From assembly GCA_022717655.1 (NCBI GenBank), contig JAIIAN010000150.1, positions 1-7,352 on the forward strand: a stretch of DNA of 7,352 nt, in the 5' to 3' direction. Each line of letters starts with the position of its first letter. The first letter of the stretch is position 1. Below, one piece after another: positions 1 through 6,396 of this stretch. Position numbers and translations under genes: made by a program. Below the pieces are notes generated by a model. It made no database searches, was not told the origin of the DNA, and saw only the letters and a list, made by a program, of their open reading frames with translations. Source of the DNA: Bacillota bacterium. GTDB lineage: Bacteria > Bacillota > Clostridia > Lachnospirales > Lachnospiraceae.

Positions 1-850
1 CATCCGTTTCTTCATCTATATGCGATTCATTATACAGCAAATGCAGTTCTGTTACTGCTCCGGTATTTTCATCAATCTTTTTATTAATAACAGCAAACGG
101 CCAGCCTTTTGAAGTCAGACGAAACTCCAGCTGATAATTCGTATCTGGATAAGAAGCAAAGAATACATCTGATTTCGTTTGAATATAATCCGATACCCCT
201 GCCAGTTCTTTTTTATATTGTAGATATTCTTCTGTCATCGGATATCCATCTTCATCGTATTTCGTCCCCTCTTCTTCATCTGAATCATCTAAAGAATGAG
301 ATTTTTCAGTCTTTTCCTGCTGATTCTGTTCTTTTTCTGTTTGTTCTTCTGCTATCTCATTTAATTCGTCTAAAGTTTTTCCATATTTCGTATTTAGTTC
401 ATTTACTTCATATTTTCCATCAAAAGAAAGAAGAAACTGCTCGTCGTTTTGTTCTTCTCCATAGATAATAATTTCAACCTGATTCTTTTTCCAAATGACA
501 TGCCAGGTATCCCGCGAAATATTTCCCCCATCATTACTTAAGGAAAATTTAACTTTGCTGATTCTTTTTTCCCCTTTTTTCAAGATAAACTGACCATCCG
601 CAGGACCGAAAAATAATGGCTCTCCCACCGCCTGCATAGTCAAAGAATACTCTCCATCCGAAGAAACACTTGTATCTACATTCGAAACTTTAAAAACAAT
701 TAAATAATAAAAGATTCCTACAAAGCACAATACCGTAATACAAAGTCCTGCCAGAATCCCAAACAAACCTTTTATTATTGTATTATGTACTTTGATACAA
801 CCGATTACCAGACTCATTGATAGCAGAGTCAATATGAATAGAATTATCAT
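1..850 (-). CDS. Membrane-anchored protein of unknown function (partial, C-terminus beyond window)
   Basis: I do not recognise this gene. The frame is open for 283 codons from an ATG at 850 to the window edge, so the C-terminus is missing. The ATG is the first after an in-frame TAA and has a GGAG eight bases upstream. Residues 1-19 and about 28-53 are hydrophobic and probably span the membrane. Residues 60-146 look like a compact beta-rich domain, with FGPADG, SNDGGNIS and the tryptophans of DTWHVIW standing out. Residues 155-200 form a charged linker rich in Glu, Gln and Lys, ending in a run of Asp/Glu. A second folded segment starts near residue 205 and continues out of the window. V15-I16-G17-C18 resembles a lipobox, but no basic residues precede it, so two membrane spans seem likelier. 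The gene follows the receiver gene by 117 bp without an obvious terminator, so co-transcription is possible. That a protein is made is likely; its role is open. Confidence 0.8.
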   Translation of the reverse strand, partial: MIILFILTLLSMSLVIGCIKVHNTIIKGLFGILAGLCITVLCFVGIFYYLIVFKVSNVDTSVSSDGEYSLTMQAVGEPLFFGPADGQFILKKGEKRISKVKFSLSNDGGNISRDTWHVIWKKNQVEIIIYGEEQNDEQFLLSFDGKYEVNELNTKYGKTLDELNEIAEEQTEKEQNQQEKTEKSHSLDDSDEEEGTKYDEDGYPMTEEYLQYKKELAGVSDYIQTKSDVFFASYPDTNYQLEFRLTSKGWPFAVINKKIDENTGAVTELHLLYNESHIDEETD

Positions 851-967
851 CTTATTTTCTCCAGTGTCTTTATCACTATCTTACTATTTTTTAACCACTT
901 TAAAAGTCATCTATTTAATCCATTCAAGGAAGTCCCCATCCAATTACAAATATCCGCTTGGCTTAAT

Positions 968-1354
968 TCATCTTTTCAACTGATTCACCAATTCCAATAA
1001 TTCCATTTCCCAGTCACTGATTCTGGAATACCAGATACATCCATAAGCTTCACGGATTTTAATATTTAAAGACGAGCAGATAATTACCCTCGTATCTATT
1101 CCTCTTTCTTTTAAAATTCCAAGCAATTTTTCTCCTGCTTCTAAGTCTCCTTCTTCACCTTTTCTCATCGGATAATGCATATCTGTGATAATCAAATCAA
1201 ATGGATTTCCTGCTTCTTTTTCCTGAACTAATAATTCCAACCCCGCTTCCACATTATCCACCTGGGTAACATCTGTTACGCCACATCTATCATTTAACAC
1301 TTTTTTGATATCATTTGCTTTATATACGTCATCTTCAAAATTTAAAATTCTCAT
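968..1354 (-). CDS. Single-domain response regulator (receiver domain only)
   Basis: This 128-residue protein is a stand-alone CheY-like receiver with no output domain. It shows the acidic pocket near the N-terminus (E7, D8, D9), the phospho-acceptor D58 in the strand LIITDMHYP, and the Ser/Thr position (S94/S95 in VIICSS). The segment after D58 is longer and more charged than usual (RKGEEGDLEAGEK). The invariant lysine of the beta5-alpha5 loop is absent: where K-P is expected the protein reads WYSRISDWE. I recall related gut clostridial receivers with the same W-Y-S and SDWE pattern, so this is probably a family trait rather than damage. The ATG lies four bases after the stop of the HD-domain gene, and its GGAG lies inside that gene's end, so the two are translationally coupled. 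No histidine kinase is in the window. It probably acts by protein contact, perhaps on the HD protein; that is inference. Confidence 0.88.
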   Translation of the reverse strand: MRILNFEDDVYKANDIKKVLNDRCGVTDVTQVDNVEAGLELLVQEKEAGNPFDLIITDMHYPMRKGEEGDLEAGEKLLGILKERGIDTRVIICSSLNIKIREAYGCIWYSRISDWEMELLELVNQLKR

Positions 1355-1358
1355 TTGC

Positions 1359-1985
1359 TTATTCTCCGTTCAAAATTCTCTGATATAGTTTTCGTCCTTC
1401 CTCTCCGGCTAGCTGTTTACAGATTTCCATACGTTCTGCAATGACAGGCAACTGAATATGCGCTTTTGCATCTGCCATCTGCAGTAACATCAGATTTTGA
1501 AATGTTTCAAAACTGACCATTTTCGTATGGCGTCTTACATGCTTTAATTTTACACTGACATGGTCATCGTGATATTCCACGTAATACAACAGCTCTTTTA
1601 TATCAAAACATGGAATCTCATACCCCTGTCGGTCTAATTCAGGAATTACAACATCCCTCACAATTTCCATGCTTTTTTTCGGATGTCCATAATAATGCAT
1701 ATCCGGGTCATCTTCACGTTTTCCACGACACTGCGATTCCGGCTTTCCAATGTCATGAAGAAGCGCAGACAGATAAAGCATATCATTCTCCATATTTCTT
1801 GGCAGATTACAGACCACATGAAGCGAATGCATCCACAAATCATACTGATGCGCTTTATTTTTCTGGTCATAATCAAACATTATTCTCACAGACGGAATCA
1901 ATTTAGCAATTTCTTCTTTTTGTAGATTGATTTCTTCTGCTGTTTTGGCTGTTTTCAGCAAAAGAAGTAACTCATCTAATCCCAT
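1359..1985 (-). CDS. HD-domain metal-dependent phosphohydrolase
   Basis: The protein has 208 residues from the chosen start. It carries a full HD-domain signature like that in the C-terminal half of CCA-adding enzymes: H53 (WMHSLH), H77-D78 (LLHDIGKP), H101 (YYGHP), H139 (YVEYHDDH) and D172 (MADAKAH). These would bind one or two metal ions and support hydrolysis of a phosphate ester or nucleotide; the substrate is unknown. No nucleotidyltransferase domain precedes it, so it is not a tRNA-processing enzyme of the usual kind. Residues 1-45 are a helical lead-in. I chose the ATG at 1985 because GAGGAG lies seven bases before it. A GTG at 2024 would add 13 residues, but it has no ribosome binding site and falls inside the palindromic element at 2013-2025. 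The downstream receiver gene is coupled with a 4-bp gap, which suggests a shared task such as phosphorylation-dependent control of the hydrolase. Confidence 0.88.
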   Translation of the reverse strand: MGLDELLLLLKTAKTAEEINLQKEEIAKLIPSVRIMFDYDQKNKAHQYDLWMHSLHVVCNLPRNMENDMLYLSALLHDIGKPESQCRGKREDDPDMHYYGHPKKSMEIVRDVVIPELDRQGYEIPCFDIKELLYYVEYHDDHVSVKLKHVRRHTKMVSFETFQNLMLLQMADAKAHIQLPVIAERMEICKQLAGEEGRKLYQRILNGE

Positions 1986-2012
1986 AAACTTCTCCTCTGA
2001 CTGAATTTGGTT

Positions 2013-2025
2013 GGTGCCTGACACC
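2013..2025. repeat. 13-nt palindromic element GGTGCCTGACACC
   Basis: The sequence is an inverted repeat with four-base arms (GGTG/CACC) around a five-base centre. It lies in the 49-bp gap between the stop of the ATPase gene and the start of the HD gene. From memory, this motif is scattered in many copies in Bacillus and clostridial genomes and may be a REP-like element. Only one copy is present here, so its repeated nature cannot be shown from the window. It is too short and lacks the T-tract needed for a terminator. Confidence 0.4.
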
Positions 2026-2034
2026 CTCTTGTTT

Positions 2035-3024
2035 TCAAATTTTTCTTTTTTCTCGAAGCTCTTCCGGCATTTGTACTATAATTTTCTTAGTAATCTCATC
2101 TTCAAGATAATACTCATTTAATGTATCTTTTAAATATTTTTCTCTTTTATTCCTTGTTGCGTCTATCAACATATCTGTAAAAAAACGTTCCCAACTTACA
2201 TATTTCTCACATTCTACATATTTTGATGTATTTTCTAAGATATCATCTAAATTTTCGTATTTTATAACTCCTGATTTCAATATTAAATATTCAAAAGATT
2301 CCGGAAGCCAAAGAGATATTCTGCGGTTAAACTGCGTTTCAAAATAATCAACACAATTTTCAATCAGTGCACCAAATGCCGCGCCATCTGCAATTACTAG
2401 TACATCTTTGTTATCCAACATTTTTACTGTTTTAATCAGATTGCTGTTTCCATTTGCACTTACAACATTGCTTCCAGCAAATATTTTTGAAAAAAATTGA
2501 TACCCTGAATTACTATCTTCTGTTACAATATTCTGCATCCTATTATTTTGAAGTATTGGATAATTACTATAGATTTCTTTTAATTCATGATAAGATTCTT
2601 TTATATCTGTTCTTTTACCTTCTGTAACAATTTCATATATTTCATGAATACTATACGGAAGTGTTTTTAAAGGAGAACGACTGATTAAAACAAAATAGTT
2701 ACCAGATTCTTTTACAAATTTTGCAAATTCTGTTCCAAAGATAAAATTATTATTTTCCTCAATAAAAATAACTGTGTTCTTCAATGGATAAAGCGCATCC
2801 TGCCAGCTTCGTCCCACTTCATCCCGAAGATATACAAAATATTCTGCATTTGTTGTAACAGAATACCCTGACTGTTTTCCTGTTCGCAAATATTCATACA
2901 ATATATGAAGAAGCGTTGTCTTTCCTGTTGCACTATTTCCTTTGATAACGGTTATATTTCTTCGAATAGAAAATTCAAAAATAACCTTTTTACTCTTCAC
3001 TCGAAACTCATAATTACCCTTCAT
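2035..3024 (-). CDS. P-loop ATPase with TOPRIM-like C-terminal region
   Basis: The 329-residue protein starts at an ATG with AGAGGA eight bases upstream. Residues 1-135 form a small ABC/AAA-like nucleotide-binding domain: Walker A at 29-37 (GNSATGKTT), Walker B at 84-90 (TVIFIEE), then a strand FVLISRS at 111-117 in a sensor-like position. No ABC signature motif (LSGGQ) is visible. Residues 165-225 resemble a TOPRIM fold: IVTEDSNSG with E169, a following GSNVVSANGNSN, and VLVIADGAAFG with D213. The second acidic residue of the TOPRIM DxD motif is Ala215, so metal catalysis is doubtful. Residues 235-329 are charged and helical, with no motif I recognise. The gene overlaps the preceding DUF4869-like gene by 11 bp, implying translational coupling and probably a complex. 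GC content is very low (22% and 25% in two sampled lines). I recall homologues next to DUF4869 genes in gut Firmicutes, but know of no assigned function. The ATPase call is firm; TOPRIM is a proposal. Confidence 0.85.
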   Translation of the reverse strand: MKGNYEFRVKSKKVIFEFSIRRNITVIKGNSATGKTTLLHILYEYLRTGKQSGYSVTTNAEYFVYLRDEVGRSWQDALYPLKNTVIFIEENNNFIFGTEFAKFVKESGNYFVLISRSPLKTLPYSIHEIYEIVTEGKRTDIKESYHELKEIYSNYPILQNNRMQNIVTEDSNSGYQFFSKIFAGSNVVSANGNSNLIKTVKMLDNKDVLVIADGAAFGALIENCVDYFETQFNRRISLWLPESFEYLILKSGVIKYENLDDILENTSKYVECEKYVSWERFFTDMLIDATRNKREKYLKDTLNEYYLEDEITKKIIVQMPEELREKRKI

Positions 3025-3466
3025 CTGCCATTTCCTCTGCTTCCAACAATTCTTCTACATATTCCCGCGGATTATGCACAATTTTTCCTGTATTCATAAT
3101 TTCAATTTCAAAGTTTCCTTTAAAATGCATAATATGCCTCAAGTATATAACTAAATCTTTCTGTTCTGCAATTTTCAAAATCCACTTTGCACAGTTATCT
3201 CCGCAATTTGACGCATTATATACAAAAGAATCATCTTTCAACATTAAAATAAGAACCTTTACTCCCCCAGATAATTCTTTTGGCGTAATTGCACCCAAAA
3301 TAGGGCTGTCAATAATATGCGAACTAATTACGGTCGAGTTATCCACATCTAAAATCATTTCTTTAACAAAATCATCTTCAATCCATTCATCCTCATATAC
3401 ATTATCAAAATATGACTGAGCATCTTTCATATACTCAGTACCCGAATAATACCATATTTTTAGCAT
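3014..3466 (-). CDS. DUF4869-like protein
   Basis: This is a small soluble protein of 150 residues of unknown function, matched from memory to DUF4869. The features behind that match are an N-terminal LKIWYYSG strand, YEDEWIEDDFVKEMI near residues 24-38, IDSPILG and LSGGVKVLILM around 52-76, and the Cys/Asn-rich NASNCGDNCAKWIL near 84-97. No signal peptide or membrane span is seen. The LSGGV string resembles an ABC signature, but there is no Walker A, so it cannot be an ATPase alone. I chose the ATG at 3466 (MLKIWYY) because GGGAG lies seven bases upstream; a start at 3502 would add 12 residues, overlap the previous gene and lack a good ribosome binding site. The stop overlaps the ATPase start by 11 bp, and the gap from the upstream ATPase-like gene is 14 bp. 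Close coupling suggests that this protein and the downstream ATPase work as partners. Confidence 0.8.
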   Translation of the reverse strand: MLKIWYYSGTEYMKDAQSYFDNVYEDEWIEDDFVKEMILDVDNSTVISSHIIDSPILGAITPKELSGGVKVLILMLKDDSFVYNASNCGDNCAKWILKIAEQKDLVIYLRHIMHFKGNFEIEIMNTGKIVHNPREYVEELLEAEEMADEG

Positions 3467-3480
3467 TTTTCTCTCCCATT

Positions 3481-4704
3481 TCATCCTTCTATTTCTTGGC
3501 ATAAAACGGCAGAAATATGATTACTAGTATTTCTGCCATTTTTTATCACTTCTTTCCAGTCCATTGTACTGATTGCATTAATATATTCCTGAGAAACTTC
3601 TTTATTCGGAATTGATACCGTTTTTTCCATCCAATGATAACTCAGATATCCCAAGTGAATTAACAAAGTCAATACATCATCTTTTCCCTGAAATGTTGTC
3701 ATATCATTAGAAAATGTTCCAATATTAACCGGAACAGCTTCTCCTGCCAGCATTTTTACAATATCATCTTTTAATCCCTCAAAATTCATACGAATATAAA
3801 TTTTTAACGCTTCATAAGTCTCCGTCTGATTCCAGTAATTATCAAAAATTCCACTTAACATTGCATCAACTACAGATTTTGGACTGTACATTGCATAAGT
3901 AACCAGCTGATTTTCCTTCATCACAGTTAATTCATACCCATCATACCAAGCCTGTGTTTCTTCAAAACTTCTGCCATATTTTTCGCAGAGACTTCTCACT
4001 TCTTCCTCTGTAAATCCAAAAAATTCTGCCATCTCTCGTGGATTTGTCATCGAATATTCTGAAAACATATTCAATGCAGAATGAGAGCCATACTTTTTAA
4101 TTGGCAAAATTCCTGTCATATAAGCAAGTGCCACATATTCCTTATCCTTCAGCCACGCTCGTAAAAAATCTAAATATCGTTTCTGCGCTTCTTTGTCATT
4201 TTGATACTCTCGGAATAAGCAATCCCACTCATCAATCAAAATCACAAAAGAATGTTTCGTACTCGCATAAATATCTTTCATTACCTGAATTAAATTTTTC
4301 TCATCTCTAAGCCGAACTTGTCCAAATGCTTCCTGTAAATCAAATATCAAATATCTGCGCAACATATCTAACATTCCTTCTACACTTGTCGTTTCACTTA
4401 AAAATTCCTGCATGTTAATCTTAATCACATCGTATTTATTTTTATGTTTCTGATAAGATTCACATTCTGCTATCTTTAAATTCTGAAATAATTCTATTGA
4501 ATTCTCTTCTCGCTCATAATAAGCAGTAAGCATATCCGCAGCCATTGATTTTCCGAATCTTCTCGGACGGCTTACACAAACAAATCTCTGCATTGTTCCC
4601 ACACAACGGTTCGTTACTTCTATTAAATTACTTTTATCCACAAAAATCTGAGAATTTAATGCAATTTGAAATAATCCATTTCCTGGATTTAAATAAGTTC
4701 CCAT
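3481..4704 (-). CDS. AAA-ATPase-like protein (PF09820 type) lacking its C-terminal nuclease region
   Basis: The ATG at 4704 has a perfect AGGAGG eight bases upstream. The 407-residue protein has the hallmarks of PF09820: YLNPG and VDKS at the N-terminus, the unusual Walker A SRPRRFGKSM (45-54), Walker B FVILIDEWD (153-161), and the later MTGILPIKKYG and WYDGY motifs. Family members usually run past 500 residues and end in a PD-(D/E)XK nuclease-like domain (PF08011). Here family-like sequence stops at about residue 388 (MDWKEVIK), and the last 19 residues are read through the hairpin at 3508-3537, giving an unrelated tail. The nuclease region is therefore gone, either by deletion or by insertion followed by loss. 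The ATPase core has no internal stop or frameshift. The family is common and often multicopy in gut anaerobes, and its role is unclear. The gene is first in a possible operon with the DUF4869-like and ATPase genes. It may be a remnant rather than working. Confidence 0.87.
   Translation of the reverse strand: MGTYLNPGNGLFQIALNSQIFVDKSNLIEVTNRCVGTMQRFVCVSRPRRFGKSMAADMLTAYYEREENSIELFQNLKIAECESYQKHKNKYDVIKINMQEFLSETTSVEGMLDMLRRYLIFDLQEAFGQVRLRDEKNLIQVMKDIYASTKHSFVILIDEWDCLFREYQNDKEAQKRYLDFLRAWLKDKEYVALAYMTGILPIKKYGSHSALNMFSEYSMTNPREMAEFFGFTEEEVRSLCEKYGRSFEETQAWYDGYELTVMKENQLVTYAMYSPKSVVDAMLSGIFDNYWNQTETYEALKIYIRMNFEGLKDDIVKMLAGEAVPVNIGTFSNDMTTFQGKDDVLTLLIHLGYLSYHWMEKTVSIPNKEVSQEYINAISTMDWKEVIKNGRNTSNHISAVLCQEIEG
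3508..3537. terminator. Terminator-like hairpin at the 3' end of the PF09820 gene
   Basis: GGCAGAAATA (3508-3517) and TATTTCTGCC (3528-3537) form a perfect 10-bp stem with a 10-base loop. A-runs and T-runs flank it on both sides (AAAA at 3503-3506, a six-T run at 3539-3544). The T-tract is better on the plus strand; the minus-strand transcript has only GTTTTAT after the stem. It lies inside the last codons of the truncated ATPase gene. It may act as a partial or two-way terminator, or be the scar of a small inserted element. Confidence 0.5.
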
Positions 4705-4737
4705 ACGCCGTGCCTCCTAAATTTTTAATGTACTCTT

Positions 4738-4767
4738 ATTATACTGCCTTTGATTTAAGCCACGCAA
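4738..4767 (-). promoter_or_regulatory. Sigma-A-type promoter of the PF09820 ATPase gene
   Basis: On the minus strand a perfect TATAAT (-10, at 4738-4743) is preceded, after an 18-base spacer, by TTGCGT (-35, at 4762-4767, three of six consensus bases). Transcription would start near 4731, about 27 bases before the ATG at 4704, leaving room for the AGGAGG. No other promoter of this quality was seen upstream of the next genes, so it may serve several of them. Confidence 0.6.
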
Positions 4768-4785
4768 GAATAAACAAAATAATTC

Positions 4786-4849
4786 TCCATAAGACAAAAC
4801 GAAAGTCTTCAAAGCAAACACTCTGAAGGCTTTCGTTTTGTCTTATGGA
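4786..4849. terminator. 25-bp inverted repeat, probable terminator of the permease transcript
   Basis: Arms at 4786-4810 and 4825-4849 pair over 25 bp around a 14-base loop. The only flaw is one position (T4806 opposite G4829), a G-U pair in a plus-strand RNA but a C-A mismatch in a minus-strand RNA. The arms hold an A-rich half and a T-rich half (CTTTCGTTTTGTCTT), the layout of a two-way intrinsic terminator. It begins 105 bp past the permease stop and just upstream of the next promoter. The stem is longer than most terminators, so a small repeat element or a cis-acting RNA are alternatives. Confidence 0.5.
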
Positions 4850-4953
4850 ATCTCATCATATTCCTTAGCTGTTATTCGTATTGTTTTTTACTTTCATTTA
4901 ATTTTTCAGCTGAATTTGATTGACATCTGGTTCCTTTTATTGAAAATTATAAT

Positions 4954-6360
4954 CTATTTCTCTTCTTTTCGTTTACTATTGGTATGAATTCCTCTATTTT
5001 CATCTCCTGCTTCATTAACACCAAATTCGTAGTCATTTCCCGGCAGAATAATATTTAAGGCAATTCCTGCAATCGCTGCAATCGCAAGTGCTGTCAAAGT
5101 AATCGAAGTTCCTGCTACCGTAAAGGTAATTCCATCACTGAATCCCAGACCGCAGACAAAGATAACGCCTGCAATAATCAGGTTTCTGGATTTTGTCAGG
5201 TCTACTTTATTTTCTACGACATTACGCACACCAATTGCGGAAATCATTCCGTAAAGCATGAAGCTGACTCCACCAATAATTGCGCTTGGCATGGTACTGA
5301 TGACAGCGGATACTTTTGGAATAAAGCTGACGATAATTGCAAACACGGCAGCAATACGGATAACTCTCGGGTCATAGACTTTACTTAATTCAAGTACTCC
5401 TGTATTTTCTCCATAAGTGGTATTTGCCGGACCGCCAAACAGACCGGAAACAGCTGTCGCAAGACCATCTCCAAGCAGAGTTCTGTGAAGTCCCGGTTCT
5501 GCAAGGAAATTTTCTCCTACGGTTGCGGAAATCGCTGACATATCTCCTACATGTTCCATCATAGTTGCAATGGCAATCGGTGCCATAACAAGAACCGCAG
5601 TAACATCAAATTTACAAAGCTGGAATCCCGGAAGTCCCACCCAGCTTGAACTTGCAATAGATGCAAAATTTAAAATTGCAGAACCGTCTGGATTCTTAAT
5701 TCCACATGCATTCATAATCATTGCCACTGCATAGGAAATCACAACCCCCATCAGAATCGGAATGATTTTAAACATTCCTTTTCCCCAGATATTAAATACA
5801 ATGATAACTGCAAGGGCAACCAGTGCAAGAAACCAGTTTGTGGATGCATTGGAAATTGCAGAGCCTGCAAGACTTAAACCGATACAGATGATAACCGGTC
5901 CGGTTACAACAGGCGGAAGATAACGCATCACACGTTTGACTCCCACGATACGGATAATCAGTGCAAATATCAGATAGAAAAGACCTGCTACTACAACTCC
6001 CCCGCAGGCATAAGCTGCTTTTTCATTTGCTCCCATAGATGCATACATTCCACTGTTTAAGTTTGCCACTGTGGAAAATCCTCCCAAAAATGCGAAGGAC
6101 GAACCCAAAAATGCAGGCACTTTGAATTTGGAACACACGTGGAACAACAGCGTACCAAATCCTGCCCCAAATAATGTTACGGAAACAGTCAGACCGGTTG
6201 TAAGCGGTTCCCCACACGCCTGAACAAAATAACTGTTGACCAGAATCGGTACTAAAATTGTTGCACCAAACATGGCGAACATGTGCTGTAAGCCTAAAAT
6301 CAGCATTTTAGGCACGCCAAGTTTTCTGGCGTCACGAATTGCTTCTCCTCTTTCTCCCAT
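4954..6360 (-). CDS. uraA: Uracil permease (NCS2 family)
   Basis: This integral membrane protein of 468 residues belongs to the nucleobase:cation symporter-2 family, which takes up uracil with protons for pyrimidine salvage. About 14 hydrophobic spans are visible, starting with LGLQHMFAMFGATILVPIL. The two substrate-site glutamates can be placed: E269 in MMEHVGD and E318 in GGPANTTYGENTG. Their spacing of 49 residues equals that of E241 and E290 in E. coli UraA. The NTTYGEN motif separates uracil carriers from xanthine and urate carriers. The position matching E. coli H245 is Asp273, as I recall for other family members. I chose the ATG at 6360 because AGGAGA lies about seven bases before it; an ATG at 6396 would add 12 highly basic residues and has a poor ribosome binding site. 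The gene has its own promoter and does not appear to share a transcript with its neighbours. Confidence 0.92.
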   Translation of the reverse strand: MGERGEAIRDARKLGVPKMLILGLQHMFAMFGATILVPILVNSYFVQACGEPLTTGLTVSVTLFGAGFGTLLFHVCSKFKVPAFLGSSFAFLGGFSTVANLNSGMYASMGANEKAAYACGGVVVAGLFYLIFALIIRIVGVKRVMRYLPPVVTGPVIICIGLSLAGSAISNASTNWFLALVALAVIIVFNIWGKGMFKIIPILMGVVISYAVAMIMNACGIKNPDGSAILNFASIASSSWVGLPGFQLCKFDVTAVLVMAPIAIATMMEHVGDMSAISATVGENFLAEPGLHRTLLGDGLATAVSGLFGGPANTTYGENTGVLELSKVYDPRVIRIAAVFAIIVSFIPKVSAVISTMPSAIIGGVSFMLYGMISAIGVRNVVENKVDLTKSRNLIIAGVIFVCGLGFSDGITFTVAGTSITLTALAIAAIAGIALNIILPGNDYEFGVNEAGDENRGIHTNSKRKEEK

Positions 6361-6396
6361 TTTTTCTCTCCTCTTTCGTTTTTTTTCATCTTTCAT

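Noticed and set aside
109..468. Plus-strand open frame of 119 codons
   Set aside because: It is antisense to the membrane protein gene, has low-complexity Leu/His/Ser-rich content and no family resemblance.
1986..2024. GTG start at 2024 for the HD-domain gene
   Set aside because: It has no ribosome binding site and lies within the palindromic 13-mer; the ATG at 1985 has GAGGAG at good spacing.
4905..4914. Palindrome TTCAGCTGAA downstream of the permease gene
   Set aside because: It is ten bases long with no loop, T-tract or second copy, so it is explained by chance.
6361..6396. ATG start at 6396 for the uracil permease
   Set aside because: Only a weak GAGAG precedes it and it directly abuts a hairpin, whereas the ATG at 6360 has a strong AGGAGA. 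The extra 12 residues are almost all charged.
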